Part shown: positions 48,601-59,610 of the stretch, in pieces
How positions within the stretch are numbered: the stretch's first letter is position 1
Layout: every line of letters starts with the position of its first letter
DNA from: Medicago truncatula
Lineage: Eukaryota > Streptophyta > Magnoliopsida > Fabales > Fabaceae
DNA length: 64,000 nt
NCBI RefSeq assembly: GCF_003473485.1
Contig: NC_053042.1
Span: 19,488,501-19,552,500, forward strand
Direction of reading: 5' to 3'
Program-made: the position numbers and the translations under genes
The notes under the pieces: model-generated
Seen by the model: only the letters and a program-made list of their open reading frames with translations
The model's database searches: none
Told to the model about the DNA's origin: nothing

Positions 48601-51305
48601 CTCGTTTGCAGGGTTTTAAGCTTCATAAGGCTTGTTTTTGTAATATGTGTGTAATGTATTGTGCTTGCACGGATTCTGTTCCTCATCTATTTTTACAGGT
48701 TCATAGATCCTCTTGGGTGTGTCTTAGGTCCTTGAACAAATCATTGATATGTGTTTTGGTAGAAACAAAGACTAAATTTTTGCATTGAAGTGTGATCTAT
48801 GCTACAATTTAGTGTATACAGTTGGAGCTGAACTCTTGCTTGTGTACCGAGGTTTCCTTGCACATCAATAGATTTTAGATAAATTTGGGTGTTTAGCATG
48901 TACTAGTTTCCTAGAACAAGCCCTCTTTAGTGGTCTCTGATAGATATTGGTTCAATACCAAACAGATTTGGAACAATTTCTGATATTTATTGATACAAAC
49001 AGAATTATAGTACAGAGAATAACACAGAAATCACACATAATAACACTAGGATAATTGTTCTCCAAGATTTCGAGAGCCTTGGCCTCTCCCTTTCCCAAAT
49101 GTTCGAGAGTTGGGTCTCTCCCAATAACCACTCAATAACTTCCAGACAATCCTCTTACGTCTGACCCTTCTCCTATTTATCCTTAAAACACACAACTGAC
49201 TCAATTAATAAAACACAACTGACACAACACAAATAAAACAAAACATAACTTTCCTACAATAACTGCATGACAGAATAGAAACCACAAGTCTAACAGTCTC
49301 ATTAACAATTTTTTTAAGGGATTTGGAATCTTAGCTTGTCCTATTTATTTCTTCTTTTCTTTTTCCGGTTTTCTTGGGCTGTGGTATTGAATAATTTTGA
49401 ACTTTTATAAATGCATCAACATATATGCCCTTATCCTTCTATGTAAAAGCTTGTAGGCTTTGAGTAAATATTTTTCCTTGTGGGTGTAGCTTTGTTGTGA
49501 TCCAAGTGATCGAGGACACAAGGAATATTGTTTTTTGGGAATTTTATGTTTATATGTGCGACGAAATCAATCAAACATCTTCACTTTTCCTTCAATTCAA
49601 AACCATGGGTTTTGAACTTATAGTTTTTGTAGATATGCCATTGCCATTTAATTTTGATAACTTCATTTATTGATTATTGGTAAGGTTTCCGCTATTTCAG
49701 AATGTTTTATAGGTTAATGCGGTTTTACGCAATTTGATTTTTCTCTGTTTTTTGAGGGTTTAGAGTATGAAGTAAAAGAAAAACCAGCTTTGAGTACATG
49801 GATGCAAGGAGGACTGGATTACATAATGTTACAATACTTGGATGTTGATGGAATTCGAACTATTGGTAGTGTACTAGGACAAAGTATTGCTCTTGATTAC
49901 TATGGCCGGCAGGTATGTTCTGGATATGAGTTAGGATTCTCTGATATTTGGATATACTGGTGACGTTCCTCAAAGGGTTTAATAGTCTCATTCCACTTGT
50001 ATTCTAGGTTGATGGAATGGTTGCAGAATTTACAGACATAAATCGTGAGATGGAAGCGACTGGAAAATTTAAGATGCAAAGGAAAAAACTTTTTCAGTTG
50101 GTGGGCAAGGCAAATTCAAATCTTGCTGATGTGATTCTAAAGCTCGGATTATTTGAGAGGTAAGAGTTCTGTTCGTGGTAACACGTAGTCTGTTGAAGTT
50201 GGAAAGAGGAATTGTACTTGTTACTAGTTTCAGATCATTTTGACTGACTTGTGTAGTTTGAATATTTCCAAAGGTAACTTTGCAAGAATAAATATTTAAT
50301 TAAGGGACTATACACATTTTCTTCTTAGTTTCATCTTTTCTTACCGATTTGTTACACATAACCCCCAACACCTGTGTTTGGATAGTAGTTAAAACGTAGT
50401 TTGTGTTTAGCTTTTAATATGTATAGTCGCATATGCAGTTAACATGAGCTCCAGGACTTTTGAAATTGTTAATTATCTAATTTTCCATTGTTTTAATGTG
50501 GTGAAAAATCATGTGTCCCAGAAGTACATCAGAACACTCCTAAATAACAATTTATTCGTCAAAACTTTTCATCTTCGATCCCTAGTCTTGGAATTACAAT
50601 TTACAATGGCCGTGCATGCTTACTGTTGTTGCTATAGTTGAGATTATCATTAATGTCTTCCAATGATTTGCTCTTGCCTGATGCCAGCAAAATCTCATTG
50701 AAATCCTAACTTGCGTGAATGAGTCAGTGAGTTGCACTGTTTGGTAGAAGAGGGTAGAGTACAATAGTAATGTAATCAATGTTGGTAAACATAATGACAA
50801 AAGGAAAATAAGGTGTTTGTGTGTGTGTTTAACTTTCTTTCAGTTGGATCATACTGGTTATATACAATCAGACTTGACAATAGTCAGATACCAAATATTA
50901 TATGTCTCTTTCAACTTAGAAAGTTTTAAATGGTGTTTACAGATCAGATATCGCTTGGAAAGATGCCAAATATGGTCAGATATGGGAGTATCTCAGGGAC
51001 GAATTTGAGTTAACTCAGAGATTTGCAAGTCTTGATTTCAAGTTGAAATTTGTGGAGGTTAAATTTCTAGCTTGGAAACATATATAAATTCTCACTTCAT
51101 TCTCTATTCGGACATCTCTACAAGTTTATCTCTTTGTTTATAACTTTTTGCCTTTTTAATTTTACAGCACAATATTCGATTTCTACAAGAAATTCTTCAA
51201 AACAGGAAATCTGATTTCCTTGAGTGGCTCATTATTGCATTGATTGGTGCTGAAATTCTGCTGTCTCTATATGACATTGTTCAAAGGTCTGCGATGAATC
51301 TTTAA
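42635..51305 (+). CDS. RRG: mitochondrial DUF155/RMND1-type protein, RETARDED ROOT GROWTH-like
   Basis: Seven exons (42635-43029, 44362-44470, 45518-45680, 49764-49912, 50008-50159, 50943-51057, 51168-51305) with GT/AG borders give 406 aa in continuous phase. The first ~100 residues are rich in Ser, Arg and Phe with almost no acidic residues, a mitochondrial presequence. The DUF155 core includes MVVFQYGSIVLFNV, IVRKHASGLLPEMRKD, IGSVLGQSIALDYYG, RKKLFQLVGKANSN and LASDVILK-like wording. A single membrane span lies at about 379-396 (WLIIALIGAEILLSLYDIV). This layout matches Arabidopsis RRG (At1g69380), which is needed for cell division in the root meristem, and yeast/human RMD1/RMND1 relatives linked to mitochondrial translation. 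Intron 3 is 4.1 kb and packed with elements; intron 1 carries a hAT element. Confidence 0.93.
43410..44229. mobile_element. 820-bp hAT element in intron 1 of the RRG-like gene
   Basis: The ends CAGTGGCGGAGCCAG and its mirror CTGGCTCCGCCACTG are perfect inverted copies. They are flanked by an 8-bp duplication TGTAAGAC at 43402-43409 and 44230-44237, which is the hAT signature. No transposase is encoded, so it is non-autonomous. Confidence 0.93.
46312..46795. mobile_element. TIR/foldback element in intron 3 of the RRG-like gene
   Basis: It begins GGGTTAAATATATTTTTGGT, a common legume end. The words TTTTAGTCCCTAG and TAGTTTTAGTCTGCTAAAAC at the left are mirrored by AGTTTTAGCAGGGCTAAAAC and AGGGACTAGAAAA at the right. 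The right end is cut off next to the following element. Confidence 0.65.
46800..47178. mobile_element. foldback element in intron 3 of the RRG-like gene
   Basis: Inverted arms of about 150 bp: GGGTCGAATTACATTAGTAT mirrors GGGATTAAATTACAATGGTG, and both share TATAACTTTT.ACAGGA-type words and CATATAGATCATCTC. No coding capacity; duplication not clear. Confidence 0.65.
47842..48389 (+). mobile_element. TRIM-like miniature LTR retrotransposon in intron 3
   Basis: Two direct repeats of about 230 bp (47842-48068 and 48155-48389) share GGAAATTCC, AATTGCG.CATTTGGG, CCACATTGCCTAGAGATA and TATAAAGCTTGAGCAG. Right after the first is TAGTATCAGAGCC (48068-48080), one base from the initiator tRNA-Met primer site TGGTATCAGAGC. 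Right before the second is a purine tract ATGAGGGGG. Only ~85 bp lie between them. These are the parts of a terminal-repeat retrotransposon in miniature, moved in trans. The copies differ at many sites, so it is old. Confidence 0.75.
48441..48656. repeat. three tandem 72-bp units in intron 3
   Basis: Units 48441-48512, 48513-48584 and 48585-48656 differ at only a few bases. Each holds CGTTTGCAGGGTTTTAAG, a good-looking 3' splice site after a pyrimidine-rich stretch. Confidence 0.93.
48938..49295 (-). mobile_element. solo LTR, 358 bp, with 5-bp target duplication
   Basis: The segment starts TGATAGATATTGG and ends GTCTAACA (TG...CA). It is bounded by GTCTC on both sides (48933-48937 and 49296-49300). 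On the minus strand a TATA-like ATAAATAGG lies in the middle, so it probably reads leftward. There is no internal domain: recombination between two LTRs has left one. Confidence 0.88.
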
Positions 51306-53129
51306 CAGCATTGTTTCTATTGGAACATTGTTATTTGGTATGAAAACACATGATATGTCAATGAATAAATCAGCGGAGGATAAGAGATTAGCGAGCAAGT
51401 ATAACAAAACACGAGCAAAGTGATGAAACGATTATGGTTATATTGATGAAGCTTTGGTGCACAAAATTTCATCATATTTATTTTCCCTTTATGGTGGCAT
51501 GTAAGACCAGTTTTTATTTTTTATTTTTTATTTTTTAAAGGTTGTAGCATAAGAGAACTTGGTGCTACTCATCAAGATTTTGGTGGCTCATGCTAATACA
51601 TTCTAATATCTCATGTAAATAGCAATTTGAAACAAGTTTTACTCGGTTCTTTAGTAGTTTAGTTTGTATAATTACTATATATGCAATATAAAACTATACT
51701 GGCCTTGTTGAATATAATAACTATCTGTCTATTCTATTACATCAATAAATTATTTTGTTTAGTTTTTAGAAACTCATGATTTTATCATCTGCATTGTCCA
51801 GACTTTTCATCCAAATCTCAACCATTGAATTTGGACTGTATCTTGATCCAATTGCCGAGATTTGGTTGCATTGAGTTACAGATGCAATGGATCTGGGATT
51901 GATGTTGAATACCGATATTTGTTAGTAGTTTTTTTTGTTTTTGTTTTTTGTTTTTAACAGAAAACAAGAGCTTAACCAACTTGCTAGTGTTATTATTGAG
52001 GGGTTATTCCCCTGCAATTTTGAAGAGCTAATATAAGAGTAATAGGCAACTAAATCATGATTTACAATACACAGAAACTTTGCAGACAAATATGAAAAAT
52101 TAAACCAAATTTCATACCCTAACAACCAATCCATCAACAACTTCCATATCCTAATATCCTAATACTGACAAAGGAAATGGAAGAAGCCATAGTCTTTCTT
52201 TCCATCCAGTTATGAATAATTTCTTCTACCATATAACACCCATTTCGACTAAGCGTGATTCTCATGATTGTCATGTCAAATACACAAATCTAAAGTGACA
52301 TTTAACATTCAAACATACTACTTACACCGTGTTGTATAAGTAGTAGATACTCGAGTTCTTCATTCATTTTATAAGAGATTTGATCCTTGGATCCTCAAAC
52401 TTCTTAACTGTGATTATACAAGAATTATACTTTCAAAGAGACGGTGGGGGTGGGAAAAGAAACATCCTCATTTATTTGATTTACTTGGATAATTACTATG
52501 TGATAATAAGAAAATTGCTCATCTCACATGTGAAATTGCTCATAAGCACCATTAAAATACCAAAATGCTCCCAACGGTAATTAACTAATGTTGGCTAACA
52601 GATGGTATTTAACTACCGTTGTGACAACAACAATTACATGTCGTTGCATTATGGCTTATGCCATAACTTCCACTCCCATTCTAAGACTTGTTCAAAATAC
52701 TCCCACATGTAGAAACAAACAAAGAATTTCAAGGACAAAGAGAATGAACGGATAATTTCAGTTTTAGCAAAGAAATTTCAAATGTCTAATCAACGACATT
52801 ATTCATATTAGGTAATGGTCTAACATCCTTGATTTGAAGCTTCTCAACGACTCTTAATGTACCGCCACTCTTCTTCAATGTCTCTCAAAACCTTGCCTAT
52901 ATAAGGAGTTGAAGATTGAAGAATAACAACAAGACTCTGCTATTTTAACCGTGCTCTCACTCTTATCAAAGTTTGGATCTTAGAAATTTTAAGTATTTGA
53001 GTATGTTCAGTTTTGTATTGTATACACCTCTGATTGTATATCAAGTGTAAGGACAAATTTGTTTATTTGTAAACTCTTAGAAGTCTCTTTCAGTTGTAAT
53101 CGAGCATTTAAAAGTCTCTTTCAATTATG
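51306..53129. other. 3' flank of the RRG-like gene and gene-free DNA
   Basis: No supported gene. 52534-52625 is described separately. Confidence 0.4.
52534..52625. repeat. remnant of the TAGTTAACTA-palindrome element family
   Basis: An end-like AAATTGCTCATAAGCACC is followed by ATTAAAATACCAAAATGCTC and two motif copies, CAACGGTAATTAACTAATGT and GGTATTTAACTACCGTTG. The order is the same as in 31041-31180. No right-hand end was found, so only one arm seems to be left. Confidence 0.6.
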
Positions 53130-53320
53130 ATTAGGCATGGCAACAAAACCCGTGCCCATGGGTACCCGCCCAAAGCAACCCCGATTTGACGGGTTTTCCC
53201 CGATTTGACTAGGTTTGGGTATGGGTTCGGGTTTTCCCCGATTACAAAATACGGGTATGGGACGGATAACGGGGATATATGTATCCACCCCAAACCCTAC
53301 CCGAATGTAGAAAGGTCATA
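53130..53320. repeat. dispersed repeat rich in 'gggttttccccgatt' words
   Basis: It begins GGCATGGCAACAAAACCCGT, an end seen on many plant DNA transposons, and has internal repeats of CCCCGATTTGAC and CGGGTATGGG. Only one end is present. Confidence 0.55.
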
Positions 53321-53565
53321 TTTTTGTTTTTGTTTAGGGGGTTGATAATGATATGCCATGTTATTTGGTTTGATAATTGTCATGATATAAGAATTTTCAT
53401 TGATAGTTAAAGGATCAACCGAATTAATCGATAAGGAAATGTTAAAATGAGCGCAAATTGTTGGATAATGCATTACAACATTACCATTGAAGCTTAAAAA
53501 AACTTTTTTTTTACTAAAAAAATTGATACATTACGAGGACGGAGATGAGGCGGGAATACCTGAAC

Positions 53566-54999
53566 TCATTGCTCTTGTGTTTGAACATTGAGTTCATCAT
53601 TATTGTCTTCATGAATAGGTAACATTGAAGATGAAGATGAAGACTCGTTAGAAGGTTCAATTGGAAATTCATCGGAACGACATTCTTTGCGAAGAAAGTT
53701 ATGAAGTGCTGCACATGCCAACACAAGTTCTGCTTGTGTCTTAAACAAAAATGGAGGTGTTGACTTAAAAATTGTGAAACGCGATTTAAAAATACCAAAT
53801 ATTCTCTCAACCACATTCCTTAAAGACGCATGCCGAAGATTGAATAACTCCTTTTCATTTTCAGGGTCATTACCTGTGACCTGCAAAATCTTGTAGATGA
53901 TATCGCACACCTCGATGTGGAGCTAAAAATTTGCGTCGATTAGCAAATCCGCAATCCACCAGAAAATATTTACCTAATTAAATTTAAAATACATATAAAA
54001 TAAGTATGAAAGTGAAAGAAAAAAAACATCATTATAATTTAAAAATTAATTACTTACCGTGGGGCACTTTTAGTCCATTCTTCCTTTTCAAAGCATCATT
54101 TAGCAACTTGGAATCATGGGCTGAACCCTCCCACCCGCTGAGAACGTACATGAACTCCAAATCAAAATTACAAGCAGCTAATACATTTTGTGATATCCTT
54201 CCATGACGATCACGATAACTGCTTACATCTCGTCCTCTTACCAATGTAGGAATATGTGTACCATCAATAGCTCCAATGCAATCCTAAAAGTGTGTTCATA
54301 TATAACCATAAAAAAATATTATTATAATAAAGATGATTATATTTACAATTCTCTTATAATTAGATAACGATCACATACCTTGAAGTAAGGATAAAATCTT
54401 GTGCTTTCCCTTATTTTTGCAGGCACACTTGAGGTTGGTTTAACCATCAAATTAGGTGCTATTGAGTTCAAAGCCTTCAAAATCTTGTGAAAATTTTCAC
54501 TTGCAGCAAATTGTGATCGGCCAAATGTATTTCTAATTATACAATATCGAGCATTCTGACCGACAATCTGTAAGAACGACGCAAGCATTTCTTCAATACA
54601 AATAAATCTTGTATCCACTAAAGGTGTTTTTTCTTTTATAATCATGCATAAATTTCAGAATACATCAGGATACATTCTATATACTTGTCGAAAGATTTCA
54701 GAATCTCCATTCAATGATTTATGTATATAGTCATATCCCTTACACTTAATTTGCCGTCGAGTTAATGGACGTTCAACATGTTCACCACGCATCATATTCA
54801 AAAACTGATTTACCACGTGCATTAAAGCATGAATTGCCATCATATACATGTATATGGCTTCATACAATTCTTCATTTGTTTCTTCATCATCATCTTCGTC
54901 ATCATCATCATCATCTATAGATTCAGTATCTATATCTTCACTCATTCCTTCATAATCAATTTCTTCGTCCTCTATGTCATTGCCATGATTATAAGACAA
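53566..54999 (-). pseudogene. Harbinger DDE transposase (ALP1-like), broken
   Basis: Exon blocks on the minus strand are 54999-54379, 54283-54058 and 53973-53566. The amino end is acidic (Asp/Glu run at residues ~20-43) and is followed by the helix region RPLTRRQIKCKGYDYI. All three catalytic residues can be seen: Asp in GAIDGTHI, Asp in GSAHDSKLL and Glu in RNVVERIFG. An in-frame TGA at 54655-54657 and a frame shift near 53878, between HLQDFAG and NDPENEKELF, inactivate it. Plant ALP1 and HDP proteins arose from this family, but here the surrounding transposon end argues for a transposon gene. Confidence 0.88.
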
Positions 55000-55249
55000 T
55001 ATTTAAGGTAGTATAAGAGTCAATGCAAAGTCATATTTAAAATACTATAATGAAAATATAATTAAATTTTAACCACATTAGTCTCACAAAACATATAGAA
55101 CTAAATTCTTCAATCCAAATACAACCATTATAGTTCAACAAAAAAAAAAAAAAAGCAAACCAAATACTTTAACAAAAGTACAACCAAAATAGAAACCATA
55201 CTATAGTTCAACAAAATCAAGATGTTCAAATAACACACAGATGATCAAA

Positions 55250-56352
55250 TATTAATCGTCCCCTAACTTGAATTTTATCCAAGACAAGCGGTCTTCCGGT
55301 GACATCTTCAAGAAGAGGTCCTTATTTGCTTTAGACTTCATTAATTCAGCAATCTTGAAACGAGTTTTGTTATCTAAATTTGGAATATCTTTTATAATAT
55401 CCTAAATATTATTCTTCAGCTCTCTATCCTTTTCTCTTTTCTCCATCATGTTAGACATCTTTTCAAAGTGCACAGCAATAGTCCCAATGCTAGAAGAAAG
55501 GTTTTCCATAGCAGGTCCTTGATTGTTGATCCCAACAACGCCAGAACTCCTTTCGTACTCGGATCTATTTCTCTTATGGCAATTTCGTTTTTCAATAGGA
55601 ACCTCTGAATCTAAAGAAAAATAGGGTGGTGGAGTAGGTTGGTTAGGTGATGGAGGTTGGTACGGTGGTTCATAGCTATCTGGTGCTATGAATGTATCAC
55701 TATTAGGATCATATGAAAACTCTTCCATTCCAAAACTTTCACTTTCTTGCTCAAAAGTTGTTGCATCAGTATCCTCAAGGTCTAATGCTATAAAATTATT
55801 CCCGCTAGACACTCCACCTCCAACAACAATCTTCAAATAATCATAATCAATCATACTTTTTCCTTGAAGATTTTTGTGAGATGGATGAGACTAAAAAACA
55901 AAAAAAATTCACTATTAATATACTATAAATATTACAAAAAAAAAAATAAAAAAAATCAATCATACATTTAAACGATTTTGAACTTAGCTCACCTTTAAGT
56001 AATTATTCCATACTTCTTCAGTAGCCGTGTAAGTCTTCGCAACGGAATCCCATCCAAAACCAGAGTTGTTACGCATAAACGTTGACATCTTGTTGTATTG
56101 ATTTCTAAACCACTTCATTAGGCTCAAGTAATGATTATAAGTTTTATGTGATTCAGTTTTGGCATTGAGCTGAGGAAGGATAGCTCGCTCTACATTTTGT
56201 TTACTAAGGGACTCATTGGCATCACGTAACCCTCTATTTATAGCATCCACCAAGAGGTACAACAACTCATTAGTTTCCTCCATGATCCAAGCTACATAGC
56301 CATCTTTGTCCTTACCCTTCCCTCTATTATTTTCTTGTTGTGAATCCCCCAT
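55250..56352 (-). pseudogene. Harbinger Myb/SANT-like accessory protein, one nonsense change
   Basis: Exon 1 is 56352 to about 55994 (DGYVAWIMEETNELLYLLVD, then FGWDSVAKTYTATEEVWNNY, a trihelix/Myb-SANT-like DNA-binding fold). An intron follows (GTGAGC donor), and exon 2 starts near 55892. The frame meets TAG at 55402-55404 and then stays open in the same frame through KSKANKDLFLKMSPEDRLSW to a natural stop near 55252. So a single change shortens the product by ~50 residues. In PIF/Harbinger elements this protein works with the transposase for DNA binding and nuclear import. Confidence 0.8.
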
Positions 56353-56359
56353 TTAATCA

Positions 56360-56365
<6 letters not shown>

Positions 56366-56408
<43 letters not shown>

Positions 56409-56472
56409 CAAACTAGTTATTTCACAAGAACAGTTTTTGTTTCCTAATTACCAAAAGTATAGTAACTATATA

Positions 56473-56547
<75 letters not shown>
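56366..56547. repeat. two (TA)n microsatellites
   Basis: TA runs at 56366-56406 and 56476-56547 lie in the right arm of the Harbinger element. Confidence 0.93.
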
Positions 56548-56552
<5 letters not shown>

Positions 56553-57327
56553 AGGAGCAAAAAAAAAAAGTTTGAGTCTTAATTTGAGAACTATCAACAG
56601 TAGCAACTACATATGAGTTGTAAAATATCGTACCAATAAACAATTGATGATAAGGAACAAGTTGTAAGATTTTTCTCTTTGACAATTGACAAAACCAAAC
56701 AAGAATAATAAACGAAAATCAAGTATCAAACAAGAATCAGACAAAAAAAAAATTAATCGAACAAAAAAAAACAAAGAATAGTAATCGACATGGAATTTTT
56801 TTTTACAAGAATCAAACAAAAAAACAAAAAAGAAAATAGAATCAGACACAAAAGAAATGGAAGTTGAAGAATTTGACACAGAAAAGAAAAACCTGACATG
56901 GAAGATGACGGCAGATAAGGGTTTGCAAGACAATGACAAAATCTCAAGGGTTTGTGTGAGATTGTTGGATGAGAGTATTATTTATATTTTTAACTAAAAA
57001 GTCTCACAAAATCCATTCCATCCAAGAATCCATCAAAATCTATAGACTTTTTAATACCAATAGACAATTCATAAGTCATGAGAAATCTCAATTGAATACC
57101 AACGGATTTTGTTGCCTTAAAAAAAAGTCATGTTTGTCTTGATTGAATACCACAAGATTTGTTTACATTTTATAAAAGTCTTGATTGAATACCACTAGAC
57201 TTTTTCATTATAAAAAAGTCTTTTAAAATCCCTTGAAATCTCAATTCAATACACCCACTTAGTTTCCTTTTATATACATTTTGGGGGTTGTTAGCACTTT
57301 AGCTACACCCGTTTTAATAAAAAAAAA

Positions 57328-58351
57328 GGCTTAATTGCACTTTCCCCCCTATAGTTTGCCAATTGTGCGATTTTGCCCCCTATAGTTTTCCCTCTTTCTG
57401 ATTTGATGGTCCCCCTTGCATCTGGCGCTGATGTGTCTGTTTTTATGTGCCATGTGTGTAAGTCAATTTTAAAAAAAAATTGGAATTTTCACATTTTTAG
57501 AAAAGGAGGCACGTGATGCTTCTCATACCCTCACAAAATCCTACCCCCCCCCCCCCCCCCCAAATCAGAATCTCTAACTTCTCAAAATCCCTAACATTCT
57601 CATCTTCTCTAATGGCTTCCCTTTGCAAACCCAATTGAAACCCTAATTATCTATACCATTCAATCGAAACCCTAATTATCTATACCATCTCCAATCCTTC
57701 CCTAATCACTGCATACAGAAACGAAAGTTAACCCTAATCTCAATGAAGACGAACAATCGTGGAAAGGCAAAGAATCGTGGAAAGGAAAAGAATCGTGGAA
57801 AGACGAACAACCATGGAAAGGCGAAGATGAAGGAGTCATGTGCGAAGAAGATGGATGATAGAAACGTGCATCATGCTTTCATGCCAGAGTATGTGTATTT
57901 ATGGTTTATGGTTTACTGTATTTATTGTAAAATGGCTGAAAAAGTGTGTTTTTTTTTATTGTTTTTCTTTGTTGGTAAAAAATAACTCTTGTATTTGTTT
58001 ACTATTTGTGTTGTTTACTGTATTTTTTGTTGTTTTCTGCAATACAACTAGGCCATTTGTCCATATGATAAAGATAAGATTCCATCATAAGAGAACTTTC
58101 ACATTTGTGAGGGTATGAGAAGCATCATGTGCCTCCTTTTCTAAAACTGTGAAAATTCCAATTTTTTTTTTTTTTAAAAAAATTGACTTACACACATGGC
58201 ACATAAAAACAGACACATCAGCGCCAGATGCAAGGGGTACCATCAAATCAGAAAGGGGGAAAATTATAGGGGGCAAAATTGCACGTTTTAAACTATGGGG
58301 TGCAAAATCGCACAATTGCGAAACTATAGGGGGGAAAAGTGCAATTAAGCC
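57328..58351. mobile_element. 1,024-bp Mutator-like TIR element with possible captured sequence
   Basis: Inverted arms of about 215 bp run from GGCTTAATTGCACTTTCCCC inward through TGGCGCTGATGTGTCTG and GAGAAGCATCA to the central part. The flanks are TAAAAAAAAA on both sides (57318-57327 and 58352-58361). The centre (57600-58060) contains a leader-like stretch with AAACCCTAATTATCTATACC in two tandem copies and a frame from 57743 that opens with repeats of NRGKAK/NRGKEK/NRGKTN. No transposase. Confidence 0.85.
57743..57985 (+). CDS. small frame with NRGK repeats inside the Mutator-like element
   Basis: An open frame of 80 codons starts MKTNNRGKAK and shows four or five tandem copies of a basic NRGKxK unit (residues 5-28). 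A less repetitive part with KKMDDRNVHHAFMPE follows. A donor-like GTATGT at about 57888 and an acceptor AACTAG at about 58051 suggest it may be spliced. It may be a captured gene start or simply expanded repeats. No family recognised. Confidence 0.25.
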   Translation: MKTNNRGKAKNRGKEKNRGKTNNHGKAKMKESCAKKMDDRNVHHAFMPEYVYLWFMVYCIYCKMAEKVCFFLLFFFVGKK

Positions 58352-58378
58352 TAAAAAAAAATCCTTTGATAACTTTTA

Positions 58379-59260
58379 GGGGAAATTACAATGACCTCCC
58401 CTAAAGTTTTTTTAAATGTTACAAACACTCCCTTTTTTCAAAAATATACACTAACCTCCCCTATGTTTTCATCAAATAGACTAACACCTCCCTTTTACAT
58501 TAACACTTTGTTTTTTCTGTTAAATCACAAAAATGTCTGAAATTACTGCACTCAAAATTGGGGGGATTTTTTCACTTGCATTTTGATTTTGGATTGGTTA
58601 TTCAACATGTGAGTCAATAAATTGCAATGTATTTTAGAGATGGCTATTTCATGGTATGTCTGGTCCTCTTCACTTACATTTTTCTCTATCAAACACACGA
58701 CTACAAAGTTCCACCACAAGCGATTTGAACAAAATTGATTAAGAAATTACCCTCACAAAAACTATTACTCCAACACCAAATTAGATTTAATAGTAAATTG
58801 TTATAATCAAGCCACCAAATAATAGGATTCTCCTCTTTTGTTACCCCTCTTTTGCTAGCCAATGCAGCAACAAAGAAAGAATATAGGACAAAAAAAAAAA
58901 GCAATTTTACTTGATATGAGTATCGAAGCAACATACCACAACCAAAATGTTTCTCAAGACCTGCATAAGGCATGATACTATACGTCAAAAAGCAAGAAAG
59001 AAAAACCAGACGAGAACAATGAAAACGATGTGTAGAAAGAACAACAACTCAAATGAAAAGAACGGCGACGCAAACAAGGAGAACGAAGGTGGAAAAACCA
59101 GACGAGAACATAGATTGAATGTCAATAGAAAAAAAAAAGTGAACTTCGACAACAAAAATGAGAAGTAAGGAAGATAAGACCACAAATGATCGATGAACAC
59201 GATGAATGTCCACGAAAATGTGTAGTAAGACAAGAATGAAGAAGTTTAATACATGTTTTC
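58379..59260. repeat. remnant of another TIR element
   Basis: It starts GGGGAAATTACAATGACCTC and has the 'acactaacctcccctatg' type of wording seen at ends of legume Mutator-like elements, but no mirrored right end. 58700-59230 has short open frames on both strands without recognisable domains. Confidence 0.45.
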
Positions 59261-59309
59261 TCCTCTAACGGCAAGCTAATAGACGAGACTTTACTTCAGA
59301 TCGAAAGGG

Positions 59310-59610
59310 AATAGCAAAATCGGGACTCGTAAAATCGCAATCAAAATCAAAGGATTTTACTCAAGAACTTTTGTAAAATCGATATAGGAAATTGTAAAAT
59401 CGCAATCAAAATCATTGGATTTTACCCCAAAAAAAAAATATTAAATATGTTATAAATGGTATATAGTTATAAATGACTTAATTTATAAGAAATCGTAAAA
59501 TCGCAATCAAAATCGATGGATTTTGCTTATTTTAGAATTTTACTATGGATTTAAGTCATTGAAGGTGAAAAAAGTCGCAAAATCCTGAATTTTAGGATTT
59601 AAGTCCGGAT
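59310..59610. repeat. cluster of GTAAAATCGCAATCAAAATC units
   Basis: Four or more copies of AAATCGCAATCAAAATC followed by GGATTTTA occur at irregular spacing. Non-coding. Confidence 0.7.

Larger units (their letters stand above)
53400..57256 (-). mobile_element. PIF/Harbinger transposon with both genes, 3' end incomplete
   Basis: Two minus-strand genes, a Myb/SANT-like protein (56352-55250) and a DDE transposase (54999-53566), lie behind a right-hand end that reads inward GTGGGTGTATTGAATTGAGA, the classical Harbinger terminus. It carries subterminal repeats of TCAATCAAGACTTT (57040-57240). TTA follows the end (57259-57261), fitting the 3-bp target preference. A matching left terminus was not found, so that side appears deleted or rearranged near 53330. 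All three lesions described in the two genes would need repair for activity. Confidence 0.87.

Noticed and set aside
56607..56947. minus-strand Phe/Ser/Leu-rich frames
   Set aside because: AT-rich, inside the Harbinger arm, no domain.
58085..58379. frames across the right arm of the Mutator-like element
   Set aside because: They lie in the inverted arm and mirror the left arm; no protein family.
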